From positions 40,598 through 104,597 of the forward strand of contig LJHR01000007.1 in the NCBI GenBank assembly GCA_001296005.1: 64,000 nt of DNA, read 5' to 3'. Every line of letters begins with the position of its first letter. The stretch's first letter is position 1. Position numbers and translations under genes: made by a program. The notes below the pieces were generated by a model that was not told the origin of the DNA, did no database searches, and worked only from the letters and a program-made list of their open reading frames with translations. This DNA is from an alpha proteobacterium AAP38 (GTDB lineage Bacteria > Pseudomonadota > Alphaproteobacteria > Azospirillales > Azospirillaceae). Positions 8,437 through 17,313 of this stretch are shown here, in pieces.

Positions 8437-9867
8437 ATGCTCGTCACCGCATCGCTTCTCTATCTCGCCTCCGGCGTGCTGTTCATCCTGGCCCTGCGTG
8501 GCCTGTCCAGCCCGGAAACCGCCCAGACCGGCAACCGTTTCGGCATGATCGGCATGGCGCTGGCCATCGTCACCACGCTGATCGCCCTGCCGGCGCTCAC
8601 CGGCAAGTCGCTGGAATTCACGCGTCTGGTCATGATCGTGGCCGGCATTGCCATAGGCGGTGCCGCCGGTATGGTCATTGCCAAGCGCATCCAGATGACC
8701 CAGCTGCCGCAGCTGGTGGCCGCCTTCCACTCCCTGGTGGGTCTGGCCGCCGTGTTCGTGGCCGGTGCCGCCTTCTACTCGCCCGAAAGCTTCAATATCG
8801 GCAAGACCGGCGACATCCATGTCGGCTCGCTGATTGAAATGAGCCTGGGCGTGGCCATCGGCGCCATCACCTTCACCGGCTCCGTGGTCGCCTTCCTGAA
8901 GCTGGATGGTCGCGTCAGCGGCAAGCCGCTGGTGTTCGGTGGTCAGCACATGCTGAATGCCGGCCTGGGTATCGCGCTGGTCGCCCTGATCATCCTGCTC
9001 TGCATCACGCAGTCGCCGCTGCTGTTCTGGATCATCGTCATCCTGGCCCTGGCGCTGGGTCTGCTGTTGATCCTGCCCATCGGTGGTGCTGACATGCCCG
9101 TGGTTGTGTCCATGCTGAACAGCTATTCCGGCTGGGCGGCGGCGGGCATCGGCTTCACTTTGCAGAACAATCTGCTGATCATCACCGGCAGCCTTGTCGG
9201 TGCCTCAGGCGCCATCCTGTCCTACATCATGTGTAAGGGCATGAACCGCTCGATCATCAACGTCATCCTGGGTGGTTTCGGTGGTGATGCCGCCGCTGGT
9301 GCCGCCGCCGGTGGTGCTGCCATCGACCGCAGCTTCAAGGCCGGTTCCGCCGACGACGCCGCCTTCATCATGAAGAACGCCTCCAAGGTGATCGTGGTCC
9401 CCGGCTATGGCATGGCCGTGGCCCAGGCCCAGCACGCGCTGCGCGAAATGGGCGACCTGCTGAAGAAGGAAGGCGTGGAGGTGAAGTACGCCATCCACCC
9501 CGTCGCGGGCCGCATGCCCGGCCACATGAACGTGCTGCTGGCAGAAGCCAACGTGCCTTATGATGAGGTGTTCGAGCTGGACGAAATCAACCGCGATTTC
9601 GGTCAGGCCGACGTGGCCTATGTCATCGGCGCCAACGACGTGACCAACCCCGCCGCCAAGACCGACCCGGCCAGCCCCATCTTCGGCATGCCGATCCTGG
9701 ATGTGGAAAAGGCCAAGACGGTGCTGTTCATCAAGCGGTCGATGGGTGCCGGTTACGCCGGTGTCGAAAACGAACTCTTCTTCCGTCCCAACACCATGAT
9801 GCTGTTGGGCGACGCCAAGAAAGTGACCGAAGAGATCGTGAAGAACCTGTCGGGCAGCGGGCACTGA
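8437..9867 (+). CDS. pntB: NAD(P) transhydrogenase subunit beta
   Basis: Beta subunit, 476 residues. Residues 1-260 hold about nine membrane helices of domain II. Residues 290-476 form the NADP(H)-binding domain III, seen in [50 protein letters not shown] and [17 protein letters not shown]. It completes the transhydrogenase with PntAA and PntAB. A GGGGAGGA site precedes the start and a terminator follows. Confidence 0.97.
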   Translation: MLVTASLLYLASGVLFILALRGLSSPETAQTGNRFGMIGMALAIVTTLIALPALTGKSLEFTRLVMIVAGIAIGGAAGMVIAKRIQMTQLPQLVAAFHSLVGLAAVFVAGAAFYSPESFNIGKTGDIHVGSLIEMSLGVAIGAITFTGSVVAFLKLDGRVSGKPLVFGGQHMLNAGLGIALVALIILLCITQSPLLFWIIVILALALGLLLILPIGGADMPVVVSMLNSYSGWAAAGIGFTLQNNLLIITGSLVGASGAILSYIMCKGMNRSIINVILGGFGGDAAAGAAAGGAAIDRSFKAGSADDAAFIMKNASKVIVVPGYGMAVAQAQHALREMGDLLKKEGVEVKYAIHPVAGRMPGHMNVLLAEANVPYDEVFELDEINRDFGQADVAYVIGANDVTNPAAKTDPASPIFGMPILDVEKAKTVLFIKRSMGAGYAGVENELFFRPNTMMLLGDAKKVTEEIVKNLSGSGH

Positions 9868-9897
9868 TCGCCGCTGACTGATTGACAGGAAGTAAGG

Positions 9898-9927
9898 AAG
9901 GGCCGCCCTGCAAAGGGCGGCCCTTTT
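9898..9927 (+). terminator. Rho-independent terminator after pntB
   Basis: AAGGGCCGCCCT, loop GCAA, then AGGGCGGCCCTT followed by TT. It lies 30 bases after the pntB stop and ends the pnt operon. Confidence 0.85.
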
Positions 9928-10066
9928 CCGTTGGCGGCTGGCGCGGGGCGGGGATGAAGGAAGGCAGGGTTGAGAATATGTGCCTCTCTGGCCTGCGCCG
10001 GGGAGGCAATTTCTAAGTTCCAAGCGACCGCTTGTTTAAGGTTAGAGCCACAAACTTAAATATAAC

Positions 10067-10075
10067 TGTGGATAA
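10067..10075 (-). promoter_or_regulatory. Single DnaA-box match TTATCCACA
   Basis: A perfect nine-base DnaA consensus box (read on the minus strand) sits in an AT-rich stretch at about 10035-10095, between pntB and the peptide-binding protein. A single box without replication genes nearby is weak evidence for an origin. It may be a DnaA titration or regulatory site, or chance. Confidence 0.3.
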
Positions 10076-10107
10076 CTGATCCTTATTAAACTTTACGGTC
10101 GCCCCGC

Positions 10108-11670
10108 TCACTTCGGTGCCAGATACCGCACGGGGTGGCTATCGCGCAGATTGTCGATCCAGCCGGTGACGTGCGGGGCGACAAGGTGGCGGCTGGTGGC
10201 GAAGGTGACGGGCATTAGGGCCGCGTCGGACAGCAGCAAACCCTCGGCCCGCTGCAACGCCTGGGCAAAATCGGCACGGCTGGCGGCACTGTCGGCGACG
10301 GCCATGGCCGCGTCGAAGTCGGGGTTCTGATAGCCGTTGCCGTTGCGCTGTTCCCGGCTGCGCATGATTTCCAGATACTTCTCCGGGAAGACCCAGAACC
10401 ATTCGCGCAGCATCAGGTCGGGATAGGAACCATCCCGCATCCGTCCCAGGACCACCTTGGATTCCTGGTTTTCCAGCAGCGTCTTCACGCCCAGTACCGA
10501 CTGCCAGCGGGCGGCGATGGCGACGGCCATCTGCTTGTTCGCCTCCTTCGTTGCATAAAGCAGCGTCAGGGTCAGGGGCCGGTCGGGGCCGTACCCGGCC
10601 TGGGCATAGAGATCGCGGGCCAGCGCGTCACGCGCATCCTGTGTCCAGGCGGCCTGGGCCGGCAGGGCCGGCGCATAATCGGGCAGGCCCGGCGGCACGA
10701 AGGTGAAGGCCGGTTCCCCGTCGCGCAGGATGCGCCGGGCAATCCCCTCCCGGTCGATGGTCAGCGACAGGGCCAGACGCAGGGCGCGGTTCGATTTCCA
10801 CGGCTCCCGCCGCAGGTTGGGCGCGATGAAATTGATGCCGGCACGCGGGGCCAGACGGAATTCGGCGGGCAGGTTCTCGCGCACCCAGTCGATCTGGCTG
10901 GGCGGCACCGTCTCCGTAATATCCAGCTCACCGGCCCGGAACCGGCGCAGCTCTGCCTGCGTATCCTCGGTCGCATAGAACCGCACCCTGTCATAGGCGA
11001 CCCCTGCAGTGCCATGGAAATGCGGATTGCGGGCCACCGTCACATGTGACTGCGGCACCTGTTCCACCAGCATGTAGGCGCCGTTGGAGACAAGGTTGCC
11101 GGCCCGCGCGAACCCATCGCCATATTTCTCCACACTGGCCCGGTGCACGGGATATGTCGCGCGGTGATAAAGATAATCCGTGAAATTGGGCTTTGGCGCC
11201 TTCAATCGGACCTGCAAGGTGCGGTCATCCAGCGCCACCACGCCCAGACTGTCGGGCGGCAGCCGACCAGCCGCAATCTCCTCGGCATTCTGGACCGGAT
11301 AAAGGAAATCCGCGAACAGCGGGCGGGTGGCCGGGTCCACGGCGCGGCGCCAGGACCAGACGAAATCCGCCGCCGTCACGGCACTGCCATCGGACCAGCG
11401 GCCATCGGCGCGCAGATGGAAGGTGTAGGTCAGCCCATCCTCACTGACGGTCCAGCGCTCCGCCGCGCCCGGCACCATGCGGCCCGCCGCATCGGGTGTC
11501 AGCAGCCCTTCGAACAGGGATGTCAGGATACGGCTGTCCCCGGCACCCACGGCCCGATGCGGGTCCAGGCTTTCACTGTCGGGACCATTGCCAACACGCA
11601 GCACCGTCTCTGCCGCCACAGGCAGCGCACAGAACAGGCAGAATAGCAAAGGCAGAAGGCGGCGCAGCAT
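10108..11670 (-). CDS. ABC transporter peptide-binding protein (OppA/DppA family)
   Basis: Periplasmic solute-binding protein of 520 residues, family SBP_bac_5. The Sec signal peptide is MLRRLLPLLFCLFCALPVAA. Family motifs are VLRVGNGPDSESLDPHRA, SLFEGLLTPD, GAAERWTVSEDGLTYTFHLR and WSDGSAVTAADFVWSWRRAVDP, which matches OppA-type oligopeptide binders. No permease or ATPase genes are adjacent. An oppB-type permease starts at the far right edge of the window, 52 kb away. The start at 11670 is chosen from the signal peptide; 11688 is also open. Confidence 0.88.
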   Translation of the reverse strand: MLRRLLPLLFCLFCALPVAAETVLRVGNGPDSESLDPHRAVGAGDSRILTSLFEGLLTPDAAGRMVPGAAERWTVSEDGLTYTFHLRADGRWSDGSAVTAADFVWSWRRAVDPATRPLFADFLYPVQNAEEIAAGRLPPDSLGVVALDDRTLQVRLKAPKPNFTDYLYHRATYPVHRASVEKYGDGFARAGNLVSNGAYMLVEQVPQSHVTVARNPHFHGTAGVAYDRVRFYATEDTQAELRRFRAGELDITETVPPSQIDWVRENLPAEFRLAPRAGINFIAPNLRREPWKSNRALRLALSLTIDREGIARRILRDGEPAFTFVPPGLPDYAPALPAQAAWTQDARDALARDLYAQAGYGPDRPLTLTLLYATKEANKQMAVAIAARWQSVLGVKTLLENQESKVVLGRMRDGSYPDLMLREWFWVFPEKYLEIMRSREQRNGNGYQNPDFDAAMAVADSAASRADFAQALQRAEGLLLSDAALMPVTFATSRHLVAPHVTGWIDNLRDSHPVRYLAPK

Positions 11671-11786
11671 CGTCGGCCCCTGGTCCACAATAGAAACCTG
11701 CGGGCAGAGTGGCCCTTATGGCCCTCAAAGTCGAGTGTGCGCTGCGGCGAGGCGGCATTCCGTCCGGATGCTTGGGCGATGTCCTG

Positions 11787-13718
11787 TCAGGTCTGGGGCT
11801 GCACGATTAGCCGCCAGACATCGACAAGCGCCACCCGCCCCCGCAGGGAGAAGGCGCCGATGGGGGCCAGGGGCATGTCGATGGTGCAATTACCGGCGGC
11901 GCGGACCGTATCGTCGCTGACCAGCACGACATAGCATTCATCGCCCATCATCTCCCCACCCAGCGCCTCCAGACGGGCCGCCGTGTTCACGGTGTCACCG
12001 ACGATGGTGTAGTTGATGCGGGTCGCAGCCCCGATATTACCGACAATCACGGGGCCGGAATGCACACCGACGCGTAGGCAGACGGGCGGACGCCCGGCGA
12101 CGCGGGCCTCTTCCGCCTCCTCCGCTACCACGCTGGCGATGGCATGGGCGGCACGCAGGGCGCGGGCGGCATGGTCGGGCTGTTCATCGGGCGCTCCCCA
12201 GAAGGCCATGACGGCATCGCCGATGAACTTGTCCACGGTCCCGCCCTCGGCCTCGATACAGGCGGCGATGCGAGTGAAATGCCGGTTCAGCCAGTCTGCC
12301 GTCTCCTGGGGCGACATCTTTTCCGCCATGGCGGAGAAACCCTTGATGTCGGTGAACAGGACCGTCACCTCCCGTTCTTCCGACGGGATTTCGGATTGCG
12401 CGCCGTCGCGCCGGATCAGGCGCAGGACCAGCGATTTCGGCACATAGGTCTCAAACCAGCGCAGGCCACTGATCATGGCGTTGAAGGCGGCGGCGGCGTC
12501 CGCCACCTCCCGGAACCGGCTGTCGGGCAGACGCGGCACATTCTGGAAATCCAGGTCGCGCAGGGCAACGGCAGCCCCGGACAGCAGGCGGATGCGCCGG
12601 CTGATCATCTTGCCCACGACCATGGCGGCCAGAACCGACCCGATCAGGATGCTGAACCCGACGATCAGCAGATGCTGGAACCGTTCGATCTCGCGGTCCA
12701 CATCCTCTTCCCGCATCACCGCGACCAAGGTAAAGGGATGCTCGCCATAGTCGGAGATGGAACGCAGCAGATAGAAATACGAGACGCCATCCACCTCCGC
12801 CTGCCGGAACTGCACATCACTGCGCCGTTCATGCACGCGGGTATCGATCTTCTTGCCTTCGTTCCATTTCGCCAGCTTGGTCCCCACCCCATCGGGTCCG
12901 ATGACGGACCAGATGGCGGCGGCGATGGGGTCGCCCACTTCCTCCAGGGTCGGCAGGGGCGGACGACCCGTGACCTTGGAGAAGTCGAACTTGCGTTCCG
13001 CCAACGCCGGGTGGGCCAGGACATAATGATCATCGAACAGGATGAAGGCGGAGATATCGTTTTCCATGCCCTTGTCGGCGTCCCGCAGGAAGCGCGACAG
13101 GCCGTTGAAGCCCACGACCGACGCGACGGCGCCGATGAACTGCCCATCCTTGCGCAGCGGGCCCTGCACCGGCATCACGGTGGTGGCGATCTCGTCGGCC
13201 CAGATCGGGTCCAGCCAATGCGGCGACCCGGTCTTCAGAACATCGGCCAGGATCTCCGCCGCGTCAGCCGGCTTGTCCATGGAAAATGCCGATTCGGTGT
13301 TGACCATGCGGGTGGCGCCCAACAGCCTGCCATCTTCTGCCCGCAGCACGCCGATGCCCGCCACCTGCGGCGTGGCGGCCAGCGCCCCGCGCGTCAGCGT
13401 CTCGATCCGATCCTGATCCTGGATCGAGACCTGCCCCATGGCCAGCAGGTTGGTCAGATAATCCACCTGATTGCGGGCCGGGTCGAGCTGGGCACGTACC
13501 CGCGCCTCCACCATGTTCATGGCCAGCTCGGCCTTGTCGGCCAGCAGATTGTAAGTGTTGCGGCCCGATGTCTGCACGCCCAGCCAGAAGACGCTGGCCA
13601 CCGCTACCAGCATCAACCCGCCGAAACCCAGCGTCAGGACAAGGGTGATAGGCAGGCGCCAGCGGCCTTTACGGGCGGTCGCCTCTTCACATCCGGGCAG
13701 GGTCAGCATGGTCTTCAT
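11787..13718 (-). CDS. Membrane adenylate cyclase, class III, with sensor and HAMP domains
   Basis: Receptor-type nucleotide cyclase of 643 residues. A first membrane helix (about 22-46) and a second (about 350-372) flank a periplasmic Cache-like sensor domain. A HAMP linker (about 372-425) leads to the catalytic domain (about 450-635). Metal-binding aspartates are in VTVLFTDIKGFSAMAEKM and DKFIGDAVMAFWG. The purine-selecting lysine is in VDKFIGD and its partner threonine in YTIVGDTVNTAARLE, the K/T pair of class IIIb adenylyl cyclases; the same motif holds the transition-state N and R. A stand-alone cyclic-nucleotide-binding protein lies two genes downstream. Confidence 0.9.
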   Translation of the reverse strand: MKTMLTLPGCEEATARKGRWRLPITLVLTLGFGGLMLVAVASVFWLGVQTSGRNTYNLLADKAELAMNMVEARVRAQLDPARNQVDYLTNLLAMGQVSIQDQDRIETLTRGALAATPQVAGIGVLRAEDGRLLGATRMVNTESAFSMDKPADAAEILADVLKTGSPHWLDPIWADEIATTVMPVQGPLRKDGQFIGAVASVVGFNGLSRFLRDADKGMENDISAFILFDDHYVLAHPALAERKFDFSKVTGRPPLPTLEEVGDPIAAAIWSVIGPDGVGTKLAKWNEGKKIDTRVHERRSDVQFRQAEVDGVSYFYLLRSISDYGEHPFTLVAVMREEDVDREIERFQHLLIVGFSILIGSVLAAMVVGKMISRRIRLLSGAAVALRDLDFQNVPRLPDSRFREVADAAAAFNAMISGLRWFETYVPKSLVLRLIRRDGAQSEIPSEEREVTVLFTDIKGFSAMAEKMSPQETADWLNRHFTRIAACIEAEGGTVDKFIGDAVMAFWGAPDEQPDHAARALRAAHAIASVVAEEAEEARVAGRPPVCLRVGVHSGPVIVGNIGAATRINYTIVGDTVNTAARLEALGGEMMGDECYVVLVSDDTVRAAGNCTIDMPLAPIGAFSLRGRVALVDVWRLIVQPQT

Positions 13719-13769
13719 AGGCGCGGACGGTACAGGAGCGGGGGTAGGCCGGCAATAACCGGCCCTGTC

Positions 13770-15230
13770 TCAGCCTTCGATAATGGTCTTTATCCAAAGG
13801 CCGGGTCGTGGTTCCGTGCCCGGCGGGATGTTGTTCAGCACACGAAACCGTTCCTCGGCATAGTCCTTGATGGGCATGGCGGCCACGAAATCCGCCACCT
13901 TCTGGCCCGGCTTCACCTGCACCACCTTGATGCGGTATGGTTTCAGCCCCGCCTTCTCCGCCGCGGTCAGGCGGCGGAAGCCCTGGGCCGTGGACAGGAA
14001 CCCGGCATCCAGGCGACCCGCCTGGTCCAGCCCCGCCGTGAACAGGAACCGGTAATAGCTGCCATTGGTGCCGGCGATGGCCACCAGCCGCGCAAAGAAG
14101 GGACCATCCTTGCCGGACAGGCGCGTAATGGCGGTGGCGGCGGGCAGCCCGTCAATGGTCAGGGAGCGCAGATCCGACAGCGGGGCGCCCTTGGCCCAGA
14201 CGCTGACAATATGGTCACCGGCGCTGAAGGCACCCTGGGCCGGCGCCTCGCTGAACACCATCTGCGCGCCGTCGGGGCCGATACCCACCACAGCCTTGTC
14301 GCTGTTCAGCAGGCGGAAGCCGTTCGGCACCTCAAACCGCAGTCCCAGGCCGGGATGGGCAAAGACGCGCCCCCGGACGAAGCCATGATCGGGGCTGTCG
14401 CCATAGATCATGCCGTCGATGGCCTGCATATATTCATCCTGCCGGACCAGATAGCTGGCACCCGGCGTGACATTGGCCGCTGCCGCCGCCCGCTCGGCCC
14501 GGTCGCCCGTAGGCGGATGGGTCTGGAGATAGGAGAACTGGTCAGCCTTGCCCGCCTGCCCGGCCAGCAGAGCCTCCAGCTGTGCATGCCGGCCCATGGA
14601 GGACAGGAACCCCGCCATTTCGCGCGGATCATAACCCGCCGCCGTCATATAGCGGATGCCCAGATTGTCGGCCTGCAGCTCCTGCCCGCGGGAGAAGCTG
14701 GCGAGCGCCGCCTGCGCGCCCTGCTGCGCCATCTGGCCCACCTGCTGCCCCAGGAAGATGCCGGCCAGCACCGCCCCGCCCTGGGCCAGCACGCCGCGTC
14801 CGTAGCGGTCGGCGGAATGACGGGCGGTAACATGGCCGATCTCGTGCCCGACCACGCCCGCCAGTTCCGCCTCGCTGTTGGCCAGCGCCATCAGGCCGCG
14901 GCTGACATAGACATAACCGCCGGGCAGGGCGAAGGCGTTGATGATGGGGCTGTCCAGCACCGTGAAAGTGTAGCGGGTGCCGGGAATTTCCGTCTTGGCC
15001 GCCAGCTGCTGTCCCAACCGGTCGACATAGGCCTGAACCTTGGCATCGGCGTATTTGCCGCCAAATTCCTTCAGCATCTCCGGATGCTGCTGCGCGCCAA
15101 TGGCCGCTTCCTTTTCCGGCGGCATCAGGCCCGTCATCTGCCGGTCACCCGTGACGGGGTTGGTCGAACAGGCCGCCAGATAAAGCGGCAGCAGCAGGGG
15201 CAGAAGCAGTTTCGGGGCGCGGCGGGCCAT
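13770..15230 (-). CDS. M48 family metalloprotease lipoprotein
   Basis: Zinc metalloprotease of 486 residues related to BepA/YfgC. The lipoprotein signal peptide is MARRAPKLLLPLLLPLYLAAC, with the lipobox cysteine at 21. The active site HEIGH lies in GVVGHEIGHVTARHSADRYG (about residue 130), and the third ligand is in GQELQADNLGIRYM. BepA-type enzymes degrade misfolded outer-membrane proteins. A long C-terminal part replaces the usual TPR region and ends with a LysM-like stretch (LKPYRIKVVQVKPGQKVADF). The start at 15230 follows GGAAGG. Confidence 0.9.
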   Translation of the reverse strand: MARRAPKLLLPLLLPLYLAACSTNPVTGDRQMTGLMPPEKEAAIGAQQHPEMLKEFGGKYADAKVQAYVDRLGQQLAAKTEIPGTRYTFTVLDSPIINAFALPGGYVYVSRGLMALANSEAELAGVVGHEIGHVTARHSADRYGRGVLAQGGAVLAGIFLGQQVGQMAQQGAQAALASFSRGQELQADNLGIRYMTAAGYDPREMAGFLSSMGRHAQLEALLAGQAGKADQFSYLQTHPPTGDRAERAAAAANVTPGASYLVRQDEYMQAIDGMIYGDSPDHGFVRGRVFAHPGLGLRFEVPNGFRLLNSDKAVVGIGPDGAQMVFSEAPAQGAFSAGDHIVSVWAKGAPLSDLRSLTIDGLPAATAITRLSGKDGPFFARLVAIAGTNGSYYRFLFTAGLDQAGRLDAGFLSTAQGFRRLTAAEKAGLKPYRIKVVQVKPGQKVADFVAAMPIKDYAEERFRVLNNIPPGTEPRPGLWIKTIIEG

Positions 15231-15317
15231 GGTTTTTCCTTCCCGGTCGGTCGGTTCAACAACCCTTATGCCAAAGGGCGGGCCGGCGTGGGAAGTCATC
15301 CGGTTGGCGAAACCGGC

Positions 15318-15767
15318 TCAGCCTTTCGCGCGGCTCAGCTCCAAAGTCATGAATTCCAGACGCCGTGCCACGTCGCGCAGCATGGGCAGGGCGATGCGGG
15401 GAAACTCCTCCATCAGCCGGAAAAAGGCGTCGCGCCCGATGCGCAGGGTGGCGACATCGCCGACAGCAAAGGCCGTGGCCATGCGTGGCCGGTCGCACAG
15501 GATCGACACCTCACCGATGATGCCGCTACTGGTGAAGGTACCCAGGTCGATAGGGCCGGATTGGGTGTCGATCACCATATCCACCCTGCCCTCCAGGATG
15601 ACATAGGCGGCGTCCGACGCCTCGTCCTGGCGGAACAGGGCGTCGCCGTCACGAAAGCAGGCGGGTTCGCTGGTGAAGGCCAGCAGCTTCAGCTGTGCCG
15701 TCTCCACATCCTTGAACAGGGGCAGGCGCCGAAGCGCCTCGACCTGCGCGGTCAGGCTGGCGATCAA
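15318..15767 (-). CDS. Stand-alone cyclic-nucleotide-binding protein
   Basis: Protein of 149 residues consisting of one cNMP-binding domain: LRRLPLFKDVETAQLKLLAF, then FRDGDALFRQDEASDAAYVI, EGRVDMVI, and the phosphate-binding cassette GIIGEVSILCDRPRMATAFA. The E and R of that cassette normally hold the cyclic phosphate and both are present. There is no DNA-binding or kinase domain. The start is TTG at 15767 with AGGGAGGGAAG just upstream. Its position near the adenylate cyclase suggests it reads the cAMP made there; the output partner is unknown. Confidence 0.85.
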   Translation of the reverse strand: MIASLTAQVEALRRLPLFKDVETAQLKLLAFTSEPACFRDGDALFRQDEASDAAYVILEGRVDMVIDTQSGPIDLGTFTSSGIIGEVSILCDRPRMATAFAVGDVATLRIGRDAFFRLMEEFPRIALPMLRDVARRLEFMTLELSRAKG

Positions 15768-15858
15768 TCTTCCCTCCCTGTAGCGCCGGTTTATGATGGG
15801 GCGCCTTGTTATATAAGTGGTGCCGCAACCGCCCCCCTCTGTCCAGCCCTACCCCGCT

Positions 15859-16317
15859 ATGACCCTTGTCCAATATCCGCAACCGATCCTGTTCCGGGCG
15901 CAGCCGATGCGACCGGGCGACATGTCCGCACGGCTGGACCAGGCGGAAATGCTGACAAGGGAAGGGGCAGTGATGCTGGCCTGGGGTGGCCTGCCCCTCA
16001 CCATAACGCCGCCGCCCGGCGTGACACTGACGCCGCTGCCCGGCGCGCAGGAAAGCGCGGAGGTGCCGGGCCTGATGCTGGATGCCGACGGCCATGTGGC
16101 CAACCAATCGTGGAAGAAACGGCGGGCGGCAGCCCTGCTGGCCCTGTTCGCCGGCATGCGGCCCCGCCTGATCGTGCTGGATGGCGCGCCCAGCCTGTTC
16201 CGTTTCGAACTGCGCCCCCTGCTGGAAATGGCCCGCCGCCGCGATCCGGCGCCGGCGGTCAGGGTCTGGCCGGAGGGTGCGGTGATCGGGCTGGAACTGG
16301 CGGGTTTGGTGGGTTAG
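15859..16317 (+). CDS. Truncated COG4671-like glycosyltransferase N-terminal domain
   Basis: A 152-residue protein that resembles only the first ~150 residues of the predicted glycosyltransferases of COG4671. Matching landmarks are AVMLAWGGLPL, GLMLDADGHVANQSWKKRRA and FRFELRPLLEMARRRDPAP. The family is normally about 390 residues with a C-terminal nucleotide-sugar-binding domain, which is absent because the frame ends in a stop. No continuation is visible downstream. It may be a decayed gene or a short derivative. The start at 15859 is a choice; 15817 is also open. Confidence 0.55.
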   Translation: MTLVQYPQPILFRAQPMRPGDMSARLDQAEMLTREGAVMLAWGGLPLTITPPPGVTLTPLPGAQESAEVPGLMLDADGHVANQSWKKRRAAALLALFAGMRPRLIVLDGAPSLFRFELRPLLEMARRRDPAPAVRVWPEGAVIGLELAGLVG

Positions 16318-16351
16318 GCACAGTCGAGATTCATGTCAGCTTCAGAAAATC

Positions 16352-16379
16352 CGCCTCCCCGGCGAAGGCCGGGGAGGCG
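16352..16379 (-). terminator. Terminator after the response regulator
   Basis: A 12-base-pair stem (CGCCTCCCCGGC, loop GAAG) read on the minus strand is followed by GATTTTCTG. It lies 57 bases after the stop of the regulator ending at 16436. Confidence 0.7.
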
Positions 16380-16435
16380 ACTTATCAACGTCAGCAAATA
16401 CTCTGGTTGTCCCCTTGGATCAGATCACCAGCCGC

Positions 16436-17155
16436 CTAGACCGCCCCCTCAGGATGGAACATATATCCCGTCCCCCGGATGGTGCGGATATAGCCGGGAT
16501 GGTTGGGATTGACCTCGATCTTCTTGCGCAGGCGGGTGATACGCACATCAATGGCGCGGTCGAACGGTTCTGCCTTGCGCGTATGGGCCAGTTGCAGCAG
16601 CTCATCACGGCTCAGTACCTGATTGGGCCGCTGCACCATGACCGACAGAAGATCGAACTCCATGGCCGTCAGGTCCACGACCCGGCCATCGGGTTCATGC
16701 ACCAGCACCCTGTCATCCCGTTTCAGCAACCAGGGGCCGAACCGGATATGCAGGTCACCGGCGGGCAGCGGTGGAACCGCCCGGACCGTGCGGCGCAGGA
16801 CGGCCTTCACCCGTGACAGCAATTCACCCAGGTCGAACGGCTTGCAGACATAATCATCGGCACCCAGATCCAGCCCGGCGCTGCGGTCCCGCGGGCTGGT
16901 GGCGCCCGTCACGATGATGATGGGCGGGCAATCAGCGCCGCGTTCACGCAGCCATTGCATGATCGTATAGCCATGATCATCCGGCAGCCCGATATCCAGG
17001 ATCACCAGATCGGGCGTGCCTGCCGCCATCTGCGCACGGAAACTGGCCCCGTCGGGGGCCGCGAGGATGGTGAAGCCCTGACCGGACAGGAACTCGGTCA
17101 GCATGCCCCGTAAATCGCTGTCATCCTCGACAATGGCGATCGTCTGCGCGCCCAT
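16436..17155 (-). CDS. OmpR-family response regulator
   Basis: Two-component regulator of 239 residues. The receiver domain (about 4-120) has the acidic pair in IAIVEDDSDLR, the phosphorylated aspartate in LVILDIGLPDDHG and the conserved lysine in VCKPFDLGELL. The C-terminal winged helix (about 140-235) includes LTAMEFDLLSVMVQRPNQVL, DVRITRLRKKIE and IRTIRGTGYMF. ATG 17155 starts the typical MGAQTIAIVEDD. No histidine kinase is adjacent; the kinase at 32 kb lacks an obvious partner and could be one candidate. Confidence 0.92.
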   Translation of the reverse strand: MGAQTIAIVEDDSDLRGMLTEFLSGQGFTILAAPDGASFRAQMAAGTPDLVILDIGLPDDHGYTIMQWLRERGADCPPIIIVTGATSPRDRSAGLDLGADDYVCKPFDLGELLSRVKAVLRRTVRAVPPLPAGDLHIRFGPWLLKRDDRVLVHEPDGRVVDLTAMEFDLLSVMVQRPNQVLSRDELLQLAHTRKAEPFDRAIDVRITRLRKKIEVNPNHPGYIRTIRGTGYMFHPEGAV

Positions 17156-17313
17156 GGACGTACCGATAAAAATGGTTAACGGGATGCAGTAAGGGCAAAA
17201 TCCCGTTGCCGTCAACGAGTATACGATTCCAGCCTGCTTACCGACGCCAGAAAGCAGAACGGCCCGCCTTTCAGGGACGGGCCGTTGCAATCATCGGGGT
17301 CTGCCGGACGGAA

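Noticed and set aside
12144..16439. Very long plus-strand open frame (1431 codons) antisense to several genes
   Set aside because: It spans the cyclase, protease and cNMP-binding genes on the other strand. Those have clear domains and start sites, whereas this frame is rich in H, Q, R and G, typical of an antisense shadow in GC-rich DNA.
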